Below are positions 10,265 to 21,566 of a stretch of 64,000 bases of DNA, one piece after another. The position numbers and the translations under genes are program-made. The notes under the pieces were generated by a model that saw nothing but the letters and a program-made list of their open reading frames with translations, was not told where the DNA came from and ran no database searches. Source of the stretch: Limnomonas spitsbergensis (Eukaryota > Chlorophyta > Chlorophyceae > Chlamydomonadales). The stretch covers positions 372,001 through 436,000 of the forward strand of contig JAYJMM010000113.1 of the NCBI GenBank assembly GCA_037349105.1. The letters are read 5' to 3'. Position 1 is the first letter of the stretch. The number at the start of each line of letters is the position of its first letter.

Positions 10265-13200
10265 ATGAATCCTGATTCATTCCAGGGAAAGAAGGGGCAG
10301 GAGGACCCAATTCCTTCCAAGCCTGTAGTTAATCTCAAGCTCACAGCTGCTCAGAGAGAAAAAGAGGAATCTGACAAGAACAAGGCCATGCAGGCCGTTA
10401 AAACCCACCAGCAAAAGTTGGAGCGCAATACCAGGGCTGATAAAGACAGGAGCGCCGACAGCCTGGACCCTCATGAGGCAGAAGTGAGCAGTAAGCTTAC
10501 CAGGGATGCGTCCGCTGATGCAGGAAGGGAGCCCCCAGTACAGGAGGCTAAGCCTCCCAGTGAGTCAGAGCAACGCATTCGGCAGACGCTAGCCCAAGAT
10601 CAGGCCATGCTAGCTAACCAAGTTTACATGAGGTCAAAGGCGCAGGCAAGGAAACTGGCTGCCGCGTCAGTACTCCATGCCGAACAAGTCCAGCAGCGTC
10701 AGCGCGAAATGTGTCGCCTTGATGCAGTGCGACGCGCGGCCGAGGCTCAGGCCGAGCAGGAAGCTGCGGATGAAAAAGAATTGCAGCGTGTTGAAAGAGA
10801 ATTGCAGGATCACATGATTCGTAATGCGGATGAGAGGCTTGCGCTGACTCCTACAAAGGTAGTCAGGACCCACTACAAGGGCCTTGAGCGAATCGATCAG
10901 TTGGTCGACAAGCCTGCTTATATCGTCGCACAGGATGATTGCTGCAGCGTGCGCTCGTCACCCGTCTGTGCAAGGACCCAGGGTGCACCTGTGCTTGAGG
11001 GAAGGCAGACCTCCCTCCCAGTAATGACCATGCAGGAACTCCCGAAGGTCGCTGGACCTCACCAAGCTGCTGACGTGGCTTACCAGATAAACTCAGCCGT
11101 CGCTGTCCGTGTACCAGTCGGCTTCGAGCAAGAGGTGATGCACGCGACACCCACGGCATCTCGTCCAACGGCTGGCGTAGCTGCGCCTGAATGCAACCCC
11201 ACCCCTTCCTTCGTGAGCGCAATGTCAGGTATGGCCATGCAATCTGGGGGGCGCCCAGGTGAGTTCGCCCCTGATGGAGGACCGGTACGTCCAGGGCCCG
11301 ACGGGTACCACGGTAAGCAGGTGAACGTGGGGCAGCAATTAGCCATTGTCACGGGTGGCACTGACACCACTGGCGTGGTCACCCGGGGTGAGTTAAGGGA
11401 TTTGTTGCGGGACCTGTTCGGGTGTGGACAGTACATAGATCGTGCAATACCACCCGTAGTGGTGATGCAAGAGCAACCAGAGCAGCATGCGCAACAACAC
11501 CAGGGGTTTGGAAGCGTTCTGTCAGAGGTAAGCCCGTTCAGTGATTCTTATCACCAGGAAAGGGAGGGCTTTCCCCAAGGTCAGTCACGGTCCCATGCAG
11601 CTGCCCCGCCAGTGCCTGCATACGGAGTACAACCGCAGGTAGGCGCAGCTCGGGTTCAAGGGCTTAGTCATCCCTGGGCAGATGGGAGTCAGCGACGTCC
11701 CCATGACCCGCAAGGGCCCTCGATTCAGGGAGGACACATACACCGTGTTCCAGAAGGCTCAGGTGGGGCTCGCTCGGACCCTGACCGGCCTCACGGGGGT
11801 TCCAGGTCATTCGGGCAGTCAGGATTCACCGGAGGTGAGCGTGAGAATGATAGGCCAGATCCCCCGCGTCGGGAGACTGGCGGAAGGTCAAGGGGCCATG
11901 GCGGACCCAATGACCCTGATGACCCAGGGAACTCTTGCAGCTGGGACATGGGACCCAACCAGGGCAGTGCGCCACAAGGCAGGGGTTCTCACGGATCAGG
12001 TTACCCGGGTGGGCCAGGGGGGTCTGGTGGACCAGGACACGACCCCAGCGCAGCAGCACCCGCAGGTGATTATGAGTCTGATGATGAGGTGTTCATCAAT
12101 GACAGGGTGAACGTCCAGTCCAAAAACTTACCCGAGTTCACAGCCATAGCAGGTATGTTGTCATGGAAGAAGTTTTCCATGGAACTGTACTCCTACGCGG
12201 CCGCTGCCAACAACAGCATTGGGAAGGCCTACAAGGTGCAGGTAATGCTCATGTTAGCCAAGTCCAATCAGCAGGGGGTGGATTTCAAGCGGAGGCACAT
12301 CTCTGATATCACACTGCTGTGCCCTCAAGGAGGCAGGCACCTGCGAGAGGAGTTAAACTTCCGAGCCACTGGAGGTGGGTTAACAGTGGTAAATGAAACC
12401 GTGGAGCTCATGTCCAACATGCGGCGGAACGTCCTAGTCAACATGAACGTGGTGAGTCAGGGCCTGCTGACTCAGGAGCTATACCCATCCTTCGAAGGTA
12501 ACAAGAGGAATTTCTGGTACGCTCTGCTGGCGGTGGGCCACCGCTATCTCAATGCAGGGTTATACAATGGGTTTGGGATCTCAGAGGGTTAGCCGGACTA
12601 GATTTTTGCCCTCTCCGGCTTTTTTCTACGAGCCGGAGGCGTGTTAATTTTTTGTCCGGTTTTCCGAAAAGTGTGAAAAGTGTGAACTTTTTTCTCCTGT
12701 ATTTTACAATTTGTTCTTAATCGAAAGACTTGTTGTTAAACAGACGCTCTCTTGAATATTAAAATGGACGCATGCATTTATAGCATACAAACACATATGC
12801 AGACCACCACAGAAAATGTCACTGTTCACGCCGCCTAGCAAGAGTCAGCTCCACAAACCTAGCTAGGGGCAGGTCGTCGTCATCCGACTCTAAGGGAGTA
12901 GGATCTGCATCCTCTTCATCCTCCTCTTGCAGTAGCGGCTGCGCTGCCTCCTCCTCGTCTACCTCCCCCCCCCCCCTGCCTCCTCGTCAGCAATGCCCTC
13001 AGCCAAAGACGTGCCCATAAAGGGGACTTGAATGCCACACACATCAAGGGCCAATTTGGCCAAAAGAACAGGAGGCTTGTCGCCCAGATGCAGGGGCTGC
13101 TTGTTGGCCACCTCAACAGCTGAGATGATAAGACCATCATGAGCATCCTTAGCATCGAAAGAAAACGGTTTAACCAGCATTTTTACCCGCATGAGCGAGT

Positions 13201-15826
13201 CCACAATGACAACATCAAGCCTGCTACGCAGCCGTGTCTTGATGAGCCTGTGGATGCTGAAACCACGCTCCACCTCAGCGGTGTGCGCAACAAAGACAGA
13301 GTAGCAATAAACAAGCTTGACGAGGCGCAGGTTCGGTCGGGACCAGGTAAACTTCGATAAGTTTGATTGGTTCGAGGGCGTCAGCGGGGGCGTCTTGAAC
13401 GAAGATCGCGAGGTGGATCAGTCTCGAAGGAAGCTCTGATGCATCGGTGAGGTCGATCTCTGCAGTAAATTCGCTCGGCTTATCTTTCTTAGGACCCATC
13501 GTCCAGGATTGGAAGCTGAAAGCGGCGGGACGCGGCCTCTTCCCAGCAACTGGGTTTACACCAGCCATTCGAACAAACCGATGTTATAAATAATAGCGCA
13601 GCTTAAGTCGCAATAGAAAGAGGAACAGCCGGAGATATTACAAGAGCCGGACAAGATTTCTGGGCCTCCGGCCCAAAATGACCCAGCCGGAGAACATCCA
13701 CACTTCCTCTTTCTTTTTCCGGCTTCGCCGGAGGGCCATCTAGCTTTTCTCCGGGTTATTTTTCTTTTGTCTAAAAGTCCCCGGTAACCGGCCGGTTTGT
13801 ATAACCCTGTCTCAATGTGGCTACTCAAGGTGAGATGAGGCTCTGGCACACAGCCATGAAGATGGGTGCTCCCAACGCCCTGGATCCCACTATATCACCG
13901 CATGAAACGCCCCAGCAGTTCGCTGACCGCGTGTGCGCCACCTACGATGCCTTCCTGGCCAGCAATAGGGAGGCTTTCCTAGGTGTGTCCGCGAACAGGG
14001 CTGAGGTGACAGTGGTGAGGGAGGGCCTGCCTGTGAGTCTCAAGTTAGCCTGTGACGACGCTTTCAGGAGGGCAGGAATTTACACGTTCGGGCCCAAGGT
14101 GTGTTTCGCCAGAGTGGTAGAGGCGGCGCAACACGCGTTTGAAGCAGACATGTGGGATGAAGTCGCTGGTACCACTGACAGAGCTGGAACAGCTGTGGTT
14201 AAATCAAACCCCAGAAGTCACGCGGGGGCACTTGTCCACGAGGAGGAACAGGTACGGGATAGGAATGATCACGGGATAGCCGACTCCTCAGTGGAACGCT
14301 CCAGTGCCCTGTGGAACAACGCGGCTGAGGTCAAACCGGTGTACCCCACCACCGTGCACCCGCCCAGAGGGAACCAGGGTGCCATGGGCAGAGGGGGTGC
14401 AGTCGGTCAGGGACCACCCACTTCTGCACCAAGAACCTACGGGGCAACCATGCCCCCTACACCCAGAACGGGCCCTCCCGCACCTAGGCCTCCCGGTCGC
14501 CCCAGGATATGCCAACTCTGCTTTGGGGACCACTGGACTGACATGTGTAAAGATTGGCCTGAGTTCAAGGATTTTGCTAACAAAGGGAGGGCCAGCATCG
14601 CTAACGGTCCCCTCGGGAAGGACTCACCACCTCCCCTCGTGGAGACTCCAACTTCGGACAGGTGCAAGCGTGGGCGTTCCTGGGGTACCAGGAGCAGCAG
14701 GAGCAAGAGCGTCTTCTGCACGAGGATCGAGTGGTCAAGCAGTTCGAAGGAGCCTCCAACTCCACACAGGCAGGTGCTTGCGAATACGCAGGTAAGGGCA
14801 GGTGGGGTGTCTTGCCTGAGTCCTTCAACCACCAGATTGATGTGGACCTCCAGCAAGGAAACTGACGGTACTGCCTTGAGGAACAGCCCATTTCCCTGGC
14901 AAACACCTTGGGGGCAGCAAAGGAAAGATATGCCAAAATGGGAGGAATTTTTTCCGGAATCGTTCGGGAAACCCGTAGGGGTCCCTATTCGAAACACAGT
15001 TAAGTCTGTCTGGCATGAGCGACCTTCGGGTTCGGAGAATCAGAGGTTGGACCCAAGGGATAACGTCACCGGTGTGACGAATTCCCACGGTGCAGGATCT
15101 GCCAGGTGGCAACCTGTGATAGCCGTCCCTTCTGGGGTTGAGAGTTCAGCCAAGGGTTCAGTGGGAGTTAAAGACGGGGGGAGCAATGACGGTGATCCTA
15201 CTTTCCAACTGCGTATCCCTGTTGTGCTCGTCCTTCCATCTGGAGAAAAGAGGGTCTTGCCCGAGTCGTTCACGGTAGGTTCTCTTCAGGTCGCTGACCC
15301 GGTCATTCTATCAGCACTCGTGAGTTGTGCACCGGTCATTACTGAATATTTCAAGCGCCTTCTAGGTCGTCTGTTCTACTTCCTGAACCCAGTGAACAAA
15401 CCCAGTCAGTGTGTGGGGATCCTGATTCACAATCAGAAGTTCCTGCCTCGAAAGGCTATGCTTGACTTCGGCTCGAACTGTTTCCTGATCACTGACGTTG
15501 AGGCGGCTCGCCTCGGTATCCCTGTTGTATCATATGATATTGCGCTGAACACGAGCAATGGCTCTAGCACGATTCTGGGGGTCACTGGACCGATCAGAGT
15601 CTCGTATGGGTCTGGATCGACTGAGCTGCGCACAAATCACTGCATGCTGGTCGTTAAAGAACCCAGCAATGCTTCATTTTCCGTTCTTTTCGGAAACCCA
15701 GATGGAGCGCAGTACAGTGCTGTGCATGATGTCGGGGCGGAATCGCTACGCTTGACCTCCATCGAGCCTCCCTTCGCCCTGTCGCTCCCGGTTGTGCTTA
15801 GAAGCCCGACCCAGATTTCTGGCTGA
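10265..15826 (+). CDS. Gag-protease polyprotein of copy A, interrupted by a hAT element
   Basis: The frame runs from ATG 10,265 to 12,554 and continues at 13,818 after the hAT element and one target duplication, ending in TGA at 15,826 (1,432 codons in total). The N-terminal third is charged and coiled-coil-like (about 10,550-10,850). A Gly/Pro-rich middle precedes a capsid-like part spanning the insertion (SPHETPQQFADRV). A zinc knuckle (CQLCFGDHWTDMC, CX2CX3HX4C) lies near 14,510. An aspartic-protease-like block follows with LDFGSN in place of DTGA/S near 15,460, then SYGSGSTELRTN. The protease therefore ends the gag frame instead of opening pol. The codon before ATG 10,265 region is also open, so the start could be further upstream. 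Confidence 0.75.
12555..13809 (-). mobile_element. hAT-superfamily transposon, 1,255 bp, internally deleted, inserted in gag of copy A
   Basis: The ends are perfect 13-bp inverted repeats, CAGGGTTATACAA (12,555-12,567) and its complement (13,797-13,809). The flanks are identical 8-bp duplications TCTCAATG at 12,547-12,554 and 13,810-13,817. Removing the element and one duplication rejoins the gag frame exactly. CAGGG termini and an 8-bp duplication are diagnostic of hAT. Both subterminal regions hold TCCGGC...GCCGGA palindromes, and the left one also holds AAAGTGTGAAAAGTGTGAA. It encodes only a broken transposase, so it needed help in trans. Confidence 0.93.
12959..13568 (-). pseudogene. Deleted hAT transposase remnant (N-terminus joined to hATC end)
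   Basis: The first part (13,568-13,275) starts MAGVNPVAGKRPRPAAF and is unlike any domain I recognise. It then runs out of frame into the C-terminal dimerisation block of a hAT transposase, VERGFSIHRLIKTRLRSRL, followed by LMRVKMLVKPFSFDAKDAHD. The DUF4371-type catalytic core is missing, so this is an internal deletion derivative. A G/E-rich tail near 12,960 includes a long C-run on the plus strand. Confidence 0.7.
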
Positions 15827-16372
15827 AACGTTTTGCAATTACGATGACAGCTACAGTGCTTCCCCAATGGCGTAGCCATTTATACATGATACCTCACTCA
15901 TTGCAGTTTACCAGCCTAAGTCTGTTCCTTCCCAGGCTGGGGGGGGGATGTTGCCTGCTTACCATTTCATGAGTACCATGTGCTGACACCAATGTGCTTT
16001 CGCCTTCCCAGACCCCGCATGAGGATCTTCACTCATACAAGTGAGTACCTGGACCAGCGTAAGACAGTGTCTGCGAAACTCACGCTAAGTAGAGACCTGC
16101 CTCCTTCACGGTAAGGATCGTTCTAAGCTTTGTGGTCGCTATGCGACCAATCCAAGCTCCAAGTGAGTGGGGATTCGAGTTAATATAAAGCTTAAGATAG
16201 CATGAGCTCGTAGACAAGTTCTGAGAGATTGGTCTTCCCAGTATCCCCAGGGCAAGCGAGCAGGACAAGGCACGTCATTAGGACGTGCTCCGTGTCCTTT
16301 ATCATTCCTTCTCTATGAGAAGGAAGTAGTAGTTCTTCCTGACCTACCCTCCTCTATGCCTATGGCTGAGTG
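15827..16372 (+). other. Spacer between gag-protease and accessory frame 1 of copy A
   Basis: No coding frame. It contains a 9-base G run (about 15,940) followed by ATGTTGCC, which would resemble a polypurine tract, but no LTR-like direct repeat of the following sequence is found elsewhere in the window. Confidence 0.4.
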
Positions 16373-16966
16373 ATGGATGGTCCCTGCACTGTGCAGATGT
16401 TCCAGTCACGTGTCTCTGCCCAGCGACAGCAGTTGTCCGAGCGTACATTGCGTGCTAGGAATCGGGTCGCTGCAGCGGTCGACAGGGCGTGTGCGGAACA
16501 TGGCTGGCAGTCTGACGGTTACACCGCGGAGCTCTTAGACCTCTTTGAAAGAATTTACGGCGATGCAGAGGAGGCCAAGAGAATTCTGCTGGCCACCATA
16601 GCCTCCTTAAAACGGCTACTGCAAATACCACACACCATGCTTATGGCGTTGGTAGATGGGCACGTTACCCTGCACCAGGTTGCGAAAGGGGCCCCCGTTT
16701 GCGCCGCCTTTGAGCGGGGCCCAGGCGTTATCGCCGAACCCGTTCCCCCAGCGCGCGCGCTGGAAACGCAGGAGCAAGTGGCACGCCTTGCTGCCTTCTA
16801 TTCAGAGAGAAGGGCTGCCGCCGGTGCTGCGCTGGACCGGGCCCGTTCTAATTATCGCATGTGGCTCACGGGTTGGCCTGGGGTTCGCCATATGCCCGCC
16901 CCCTTCCCGCCGCAGCCATGGATTGCTGAACTGCGGGAGCTATTGCAGAAGCCAGTCTTCCAGTAA
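16373..16966 (+). CDS. Accessory frame 1 of copy A, unknown function
   Basis: 198 codons from ATG 16,373 to 16,966. The product is Arg/Ala-rich and mostly helical in character, with a Pro-rich tail (MPAPFPPQPW). I do not recognise it. It lies in a different frame from accessory frame 2, 32 bp downstream. Length, codon use and position suggest a real element gene, possibly a second Gag-like or RNA-binding protein, but nothing in the sequence assigns a role. Confidence 0.5.
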   Translation: MDGPCTVQMFQSRVSAQRQQLSERTLRARNRVAAAVDRACAEHGWQSDGYTAELLDLFERIYGDAEEAKRILLATIASLKRLLQIPHTMLMALVDGHVTLHQVAKGAPVCAAFERGPGVIAEPVPPARALETQEQVARLAAFYSERRAAAGAALDRARSNYRMWLTGWPGVRHMPAPFPPQPWIAELRELLQKPVFQ

Positions 16967-16998
16967 CTGCTCTGCTATTCCCTTTTCCCCATGCTGGC

Positions 16999-17745
16999 AT
17001 GAACCTGCTTGGGTCCGCGTGCTTGCCCCTCCAGATGGATCAGCAAGCGGGAGGAGCTGATGGAGGTCGCGGCGGCGGCCGCGAGCAGCAAGGGCGTGGC
17101 CCAGCTGGGCCCAAACCCCGTAGCATGAAGCGCCGGGCTAACGGCGCCTATTATCGAGAGGAAAACGCCTTCCGCTTCCGAATCCGCAGCGCCTTCGACG
17201 CCTTCTTTCCGGAGTCAGCCGCCGAGGGCCATCAGCCACCTGTAACACACCGCGGCCGTGGAGGCCGTGGACGCAGCAACAGCGGACGCGGCCAAGGTGG
17301 CCGTAATCAGCAGCAAGCCGCTGGGCCATCTGCTCCCTTCCTCGGGGGGCAGGCTGGTCAGCTGGCCGACCCCGAGCCCGTTGACCCTGCGGAAGTGGCT
17401 CGGAGGCTGGAGATGTCCCTAGACGCCTACTTGGCCGAACGGAATGATCTCCTAGGAATTCAACCAGCCGCAGCAGCAGCAGGTCCCGTGGAGGTGATGG
17501 CCGCAGAGGAGCCGGCGCGGCGCTTCAACACCTCTAACATCCATGAAGTGGTGAACTGGATTGACCAGGATGGGTTCAAGACAGCCCGGAAGGAGCTCGA
17601 CCGGGACCCGCGATCCACTGCCTGGAAGGACAGGATCGAAGAGCTAATCGTCGATTCCGGCATCCACGTTGATGATCAGGACCTCTGTCGAGCCTACTGC
17701 AGGGCTGCGATGGACCTAGACGCAAATGGGAATCCTAACCCGTGA
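16999..17745 (+). CDS. Accessory frame 2 of copy A, RGG-rich protein
   Basis: 248 codons, with alternative start ATG at 17,035 (MDQQAGGADGGRGGG). It is rich in Arg-Gly in two stretches (GGADGGRGGGRE; HRGRGGRGRSNSGRGQGG), a feature of RNA-binding proteins, and ends in an acidic helical part (DPAEVARRLEMSLDAYLAER). It stops at TGA 17,743-17,745, and the same frame reopens at once into pol (17,746 onward). A Gag-accessory-Pol fusion separated by a TGA is therefore possible. No named family is recognised. Confidence 0.5.
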   Translation: MNLLGSACLPLQMDQQAGGADGGRGGGREQQGRGPAGPKPRSMKRRANGAYYREENAFRFRIRSAFDAFFPESAAEGHQPPVTHRGRGGRGRSNSGRGQGGRNQQQAAGPSAPFLGGQAGQLADPEPVDPAEVARRLEMSLDAYLAERNDLLGIQPAAAAAGPVEVMAAEEPARRFNTSNIHEVVNWIDQDGFKTARKELDRDPRSTAWKDRIEELIVDSGIHVDDQDLCRAYCRAAMDLDANGNPNP

Positions 17746-17751
17746 AGGTGC

Positions 17752-20622
17752 GTGCGGCGCAGGGATTGGGGGCTGACTAAGCAAGTTCTCAGGATGTTCC
17801 CCATTCCCCGCGTTGCCCCCCCGATCGTGGCTCAGCCAAGGTTGCACCAGCTAGGTAGCACCCCTCTCCTGCGTGCACTACGCATGCAGCGCCTTCGGCT
17901 TTGGCGCTCTCGTCTGAACCTAGTCAAGGCAGGCCTTAGGGACAGGAGGTTGAAGCGAAAGGCATACAAGGTCAGGGAGGCTTCAGAGCTAGCAGTGCGA
18001 ACTGTAGTGAACGCTTGCAAACGGGATGAGAGGGTAGCACAAAGCCGGATGAGGTTGGCTCACTGTAAGAAAGTGCGCTGCAACGTGTGTCTGCCTGTCT
18101 CTCGTGCCTTCACTGGCTTCGGCCGAATTGCGCTCGTAATAGTGCTCACCCTGTTCCTGGTGGTGGGATCAGTCTGGGCCACTCCAGGCCTGACAGCCAT
18201 GCCCACCCTGGCCCAAGAGGCTATCTTCTCCCGCCTCCCATGTGAGCCGCTACATGATGGGCAGCCCTGGGCCGCTTACCAGGATGATGCCAGCGCCTAC
18301 CCAGATCCGTTTGTAGAACCATACCTGCAGCCAGCCCTAGGAATGGGCGATGTCCCGCTGGAAGAGTCGTGGACGTTAGATAGTTTGACACCTGACAGTC
18401 CTGCTGACCCCATTGAGCCTGGACGACATCACAAGACTAAGGACGGCTGGACCATGGGGGATCACCCAGATATGATTGTGAGTGACCGGGAGGGATTCTT
18501 GGCTGAGTTGGGTGGGGCCATCAAGGCTGCCAGTGCTTACGAATTAGCGGATCTGACTGGGTATTGCGGGCGAGTGCCAGATTTCACTATTGGGCCACCC
18601 AGAGTCCTAGTTGTCGTACCCCCTAGCGCAATTGCCAGGAAAAGCAGGCGCCGCTCCCCGTTGGAGACAGATGTCATGAATGAGCACATGGAGCCTCTGT
18701 TGGCTGCAGGATTTATTGAGCCCTGCCCCTATGCCTCACTAACGCACGAAGCTGTGATTGCAGCCGAGAAAGACCCAGCCACTGGGGCCTGGACGGACAA
18801 ACGTTGATGTATCAATTACGGTAAGGCCGCAGGTGGCATCAACGCCTACACCCCACCTGACCCGTACCCGCTTCCCTTGCCTGAGGAGTTGTTCGCCCAG
18901 ACAGCGGGCAGCAAGTTCTTTTCTGTTTGTGATATGAAGTCTGGATTCGGGCAAACCAAGCTTGACATTAACTGTCAGCACCAGACCGCGTTCTGGTGGA
19001 ACCGCATGCTCTGGCAAACGAAAAGGAACACGTTTGGGCTGTCTAACATGCCTGCTTACTTCCAACGTGTCATGACTACCACCATCACGGACGCCGGCCT
19101 GTCGCATTGTTGTTGCTGCTTTATTGACGATGTCCTTATCTTTACCAAGGACCTTGCCTCGCACAAGGTGGCAGTAGCTGCCCTGCTTGCTGCATTACAG
19201 GCAGTTGGGCTCAAGGTGCACCCTGGCAAGTGCAAGTTCTGTTTTGACTCAGTTGAGTATCTTGGGCACATGATTGGGTCTGCGGGAATTAGCCCCAGTG
19301 AGACAAAGGTCACTGCTATCAGAGCCCTCCCCACCCCCACCTCTGTGCATGAGCTGCGTAGGGTGATAGGGTTTGCCAATTACTACAGATGCTATGTACC
19401 CAAGTTTTCTGACCTTGCCAGCCCCCTCAATGAGCTGCTCAGAAAAGGCGTCCCGTGGGACTGGACCCCGGAGAGGGACGCGGCATGGAACGCTCTCAAG
19501 GACGCCTTGTGCTTGCCTGGTAATGCACTGCGAAACCCCGACATTGACCGAAGGTATATCTTGCATACCGACTGGTCACAGAAAGGTATGTCTGCAATCC
19601 TGGGGCAGGTGGATGATAATGGGCAGGAATTCCTGGTGGCCTGCGTCAGCCGTACGTGCAATGTCCATGAAGCCAACTATGGGTCTTATAAAGGGGAGAT
19701 GCTCGCCGCGGTCTGGGGAGTAAGGGCCTTTAGGTTCTACCTGCTAGGTGCCAGGCTTCCTTTCTTAATGATCAGCGATCACAAAGGCCTGTCCTGGCTT
19801 ATGTCCAATAGGGAGCTAGAGGGGCAGTATGCCAGATGGTCTGTCATGCTCAGCCCGTTCTCCTTTGAACTAGAGTATAAACCTGGGGTGAAACACATTG
19901 TTGCAGATGTCCCCAGTCGGTTCCCTGTTCCCTCTTCCGCCGATACCACCGGCACGAGAGAAACCCACTTTGGCAGTGACTGGCCGGCGCAGCTAAATGA
20001 GGATTACTGCAAAAAAGCAAGAGACGATGGGCCGCATGCCTTTTCACTGATAGCTGCCTGCTTCTCAAGAACGCCGCAGCTACCAGTGACGTGGTCCATG
20101 TCAGCCATGGCTCAGTCGCTCGGGCACGTGGCAGGGGCCCCTGACTTCCACCCAATCCCTGACGTTGTCCCCGTCCCCCGACCCAGCGTGTGGTCAGGAA
20201 TATATATCGAAATCTCCCTCTCCGAGCCTACACTGTTTGGTCCCTCCCTGACTTCTCGCATTCAGTGTCTGGCCGATCAACTAGCTGAGGCGCCACCTGT
20301 CAGTTCTCACGCTGGTACGTGTGACCCAGCAGGCGCCCATGCAGTGTTACAGTCGTTTGATGCAGAGATTGCTGGACTGCACTGTTTGGCCACCAATTGT
20401 TCAATCTATGATTCCTTGTGTTTGACCCGTCAACAGGTTGCCCTGCGCACATTAGCTGCTACGCAAGTGAAAGCTTGCCTCCTGCAGCTGCGCCGTACAC
20501 CGGCGGCTGTTCCCCGGCAACTTGTCATGGGTACTAGCCCCACAGGCGATTTCATTCAGTCCATTGATTCTACCCCTGTTCATGAGCTGGACCTTGCTGT
20601 TGCACTGCGTGATGGATTATAG
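17752..20622 (+). pseudogene. Pol of copy A: hydrophobic segment, reverse transcriptase, RNase H
   Basis: One frame from 17,752 to 20,622 is interrupted by a single TGA at 18,805-18,807, between TGAWTDKR and CINYGKAAGG, just before the RT palm. Ahead of RT lies a hydrophobic segment (RIALVIVLTLFLVVGSVWA, about 18,121-18,180) with a signal-peptidase-like end. RT shows FSVCDMKSGFGQTKLDI, TFGLSNMPAYFQRVM and the catalytic CFIDDVLIF (F-I-D-D in place of Y-x-D-D). RNase H shows YILHTDWSQKGMSAILGQ, EML and SDHKGL. It is clearly Ty3/gypsy-type. A frameshift at about 20,620 separates it from the methyltransferase domain. Confidence 0.8.
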
Positions 20623-20624
20623 AG

Positions 20625-21566
20625 CTGTTTGGCGGCATGGCCAGTGGCCTGGAATGTGTCCTGCGCAATGGCATTCGAGTGAACCGTTACTTCTTCTGTG
20701 ACACGTGTGCCTCTGCAAGGACGGTGGCACTATACCGAATGCAGCAATTGTCTAAAGATCACCCATTGTTGCTTCCCGAAGAGTCTTACGCAGATGCATT
20801 CTCTGTGCTGCCCCAGGACGTGTATGACATCTCTGAAGCCCACCTGATAAACGCTGGTGCACTAAATGGCACCCAATGGATGTTGATTGCAGGATTCATG
20901 TGCAACGACCTGTCCTCAGCAGGCAAACGAACTGGGTTGAAGGGTCAACACAGTTCCACCTTCTTTCCCCTGCTCAGAATCCTGGGGACCTTGCAGGCCA
21001 TGCAGCAGAACGCTGCCCTGCCTTTGTATCTGATTGAAAATGTGGCGGTACAACATGCCATTGCCGCATCCGCTGCCATGCGTGACAGCTTTGTAGAGTT
21101 GAGCGAGCGCCTAGGTGACCCAGTCACCATTGACGCGGCACAGTTTGGAAGCTGTGCACACAGGTTACGTAACTTCTGGTCCAGTTGGTGTGACCCCTTG
21201 GCACTGCAGGTGGTCTTGTCTTCATTCGTGAGAGATGATACGAAGACAGCGGTCTCCCTGTTAGAACGGGGCCGGACTACGCAAATATGTTCGCAGGTCA
21301 ACCGACTGCCTTACTACCAAGCGAATGTAATCGGATTACCACTCATTGTGTTCCCCACCTTCCTTGCCCGACAGCACTCGTGGGCTTACAGTGCACCTGG
21401 GGCGCTCGGTCCTGCTGGTCAGGGACTGGTAATCGACAGTGACCGCGGCCTATCTGACCTCACTATTTTGGAGAGAGAGCGCTGCATGGGTTACATGGAT
21501 AATTGCACTGCTGCACGCCATGTATTCTTTTGCCGCCAGGCACAACCTGACTGGCAGTGCATTTGA
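20625..21566 (+). pseudogene. DNA cytosine methyltransferase-like domain of copy A
   Basis: Translation gives ELFGGMASGLECVLRNGI (motif I), then AGFMCNDLSSAGKRTGLKG (motif IV with Cys at 20,901-20,903), then LYLIENVAV (motif VI, Glu-Asn-Val) and SCAHRLRNFWSS (motif VIII, R-x-R), and ERERCMGYMDN near the end. Order and spacing fit C5-methyltransferases, closest by eye to the DNMT3 pattern PCNDLS / ENV / AHRARYFWGN. The motif IV proline is replaced by Met. It is joined by frameshifts to RNase H upstream and integrase downstream. Confidence 0.75.

Noticed and set aside
15930..15960. Polypurine tract and 3' LTR start at the G run after gag of copy A
   Set aside because: RT, methyltransferase and integrase of the same element lie downstream, and no matching repeat exists upstream of gag.
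18805..18807. Selenocysteine at the TGA in pol of copy A
   Set aside because: No SECIS-like hairpin is evident, other copies have no TGA here, and the place just before the RT palm has no known selenocysteine.
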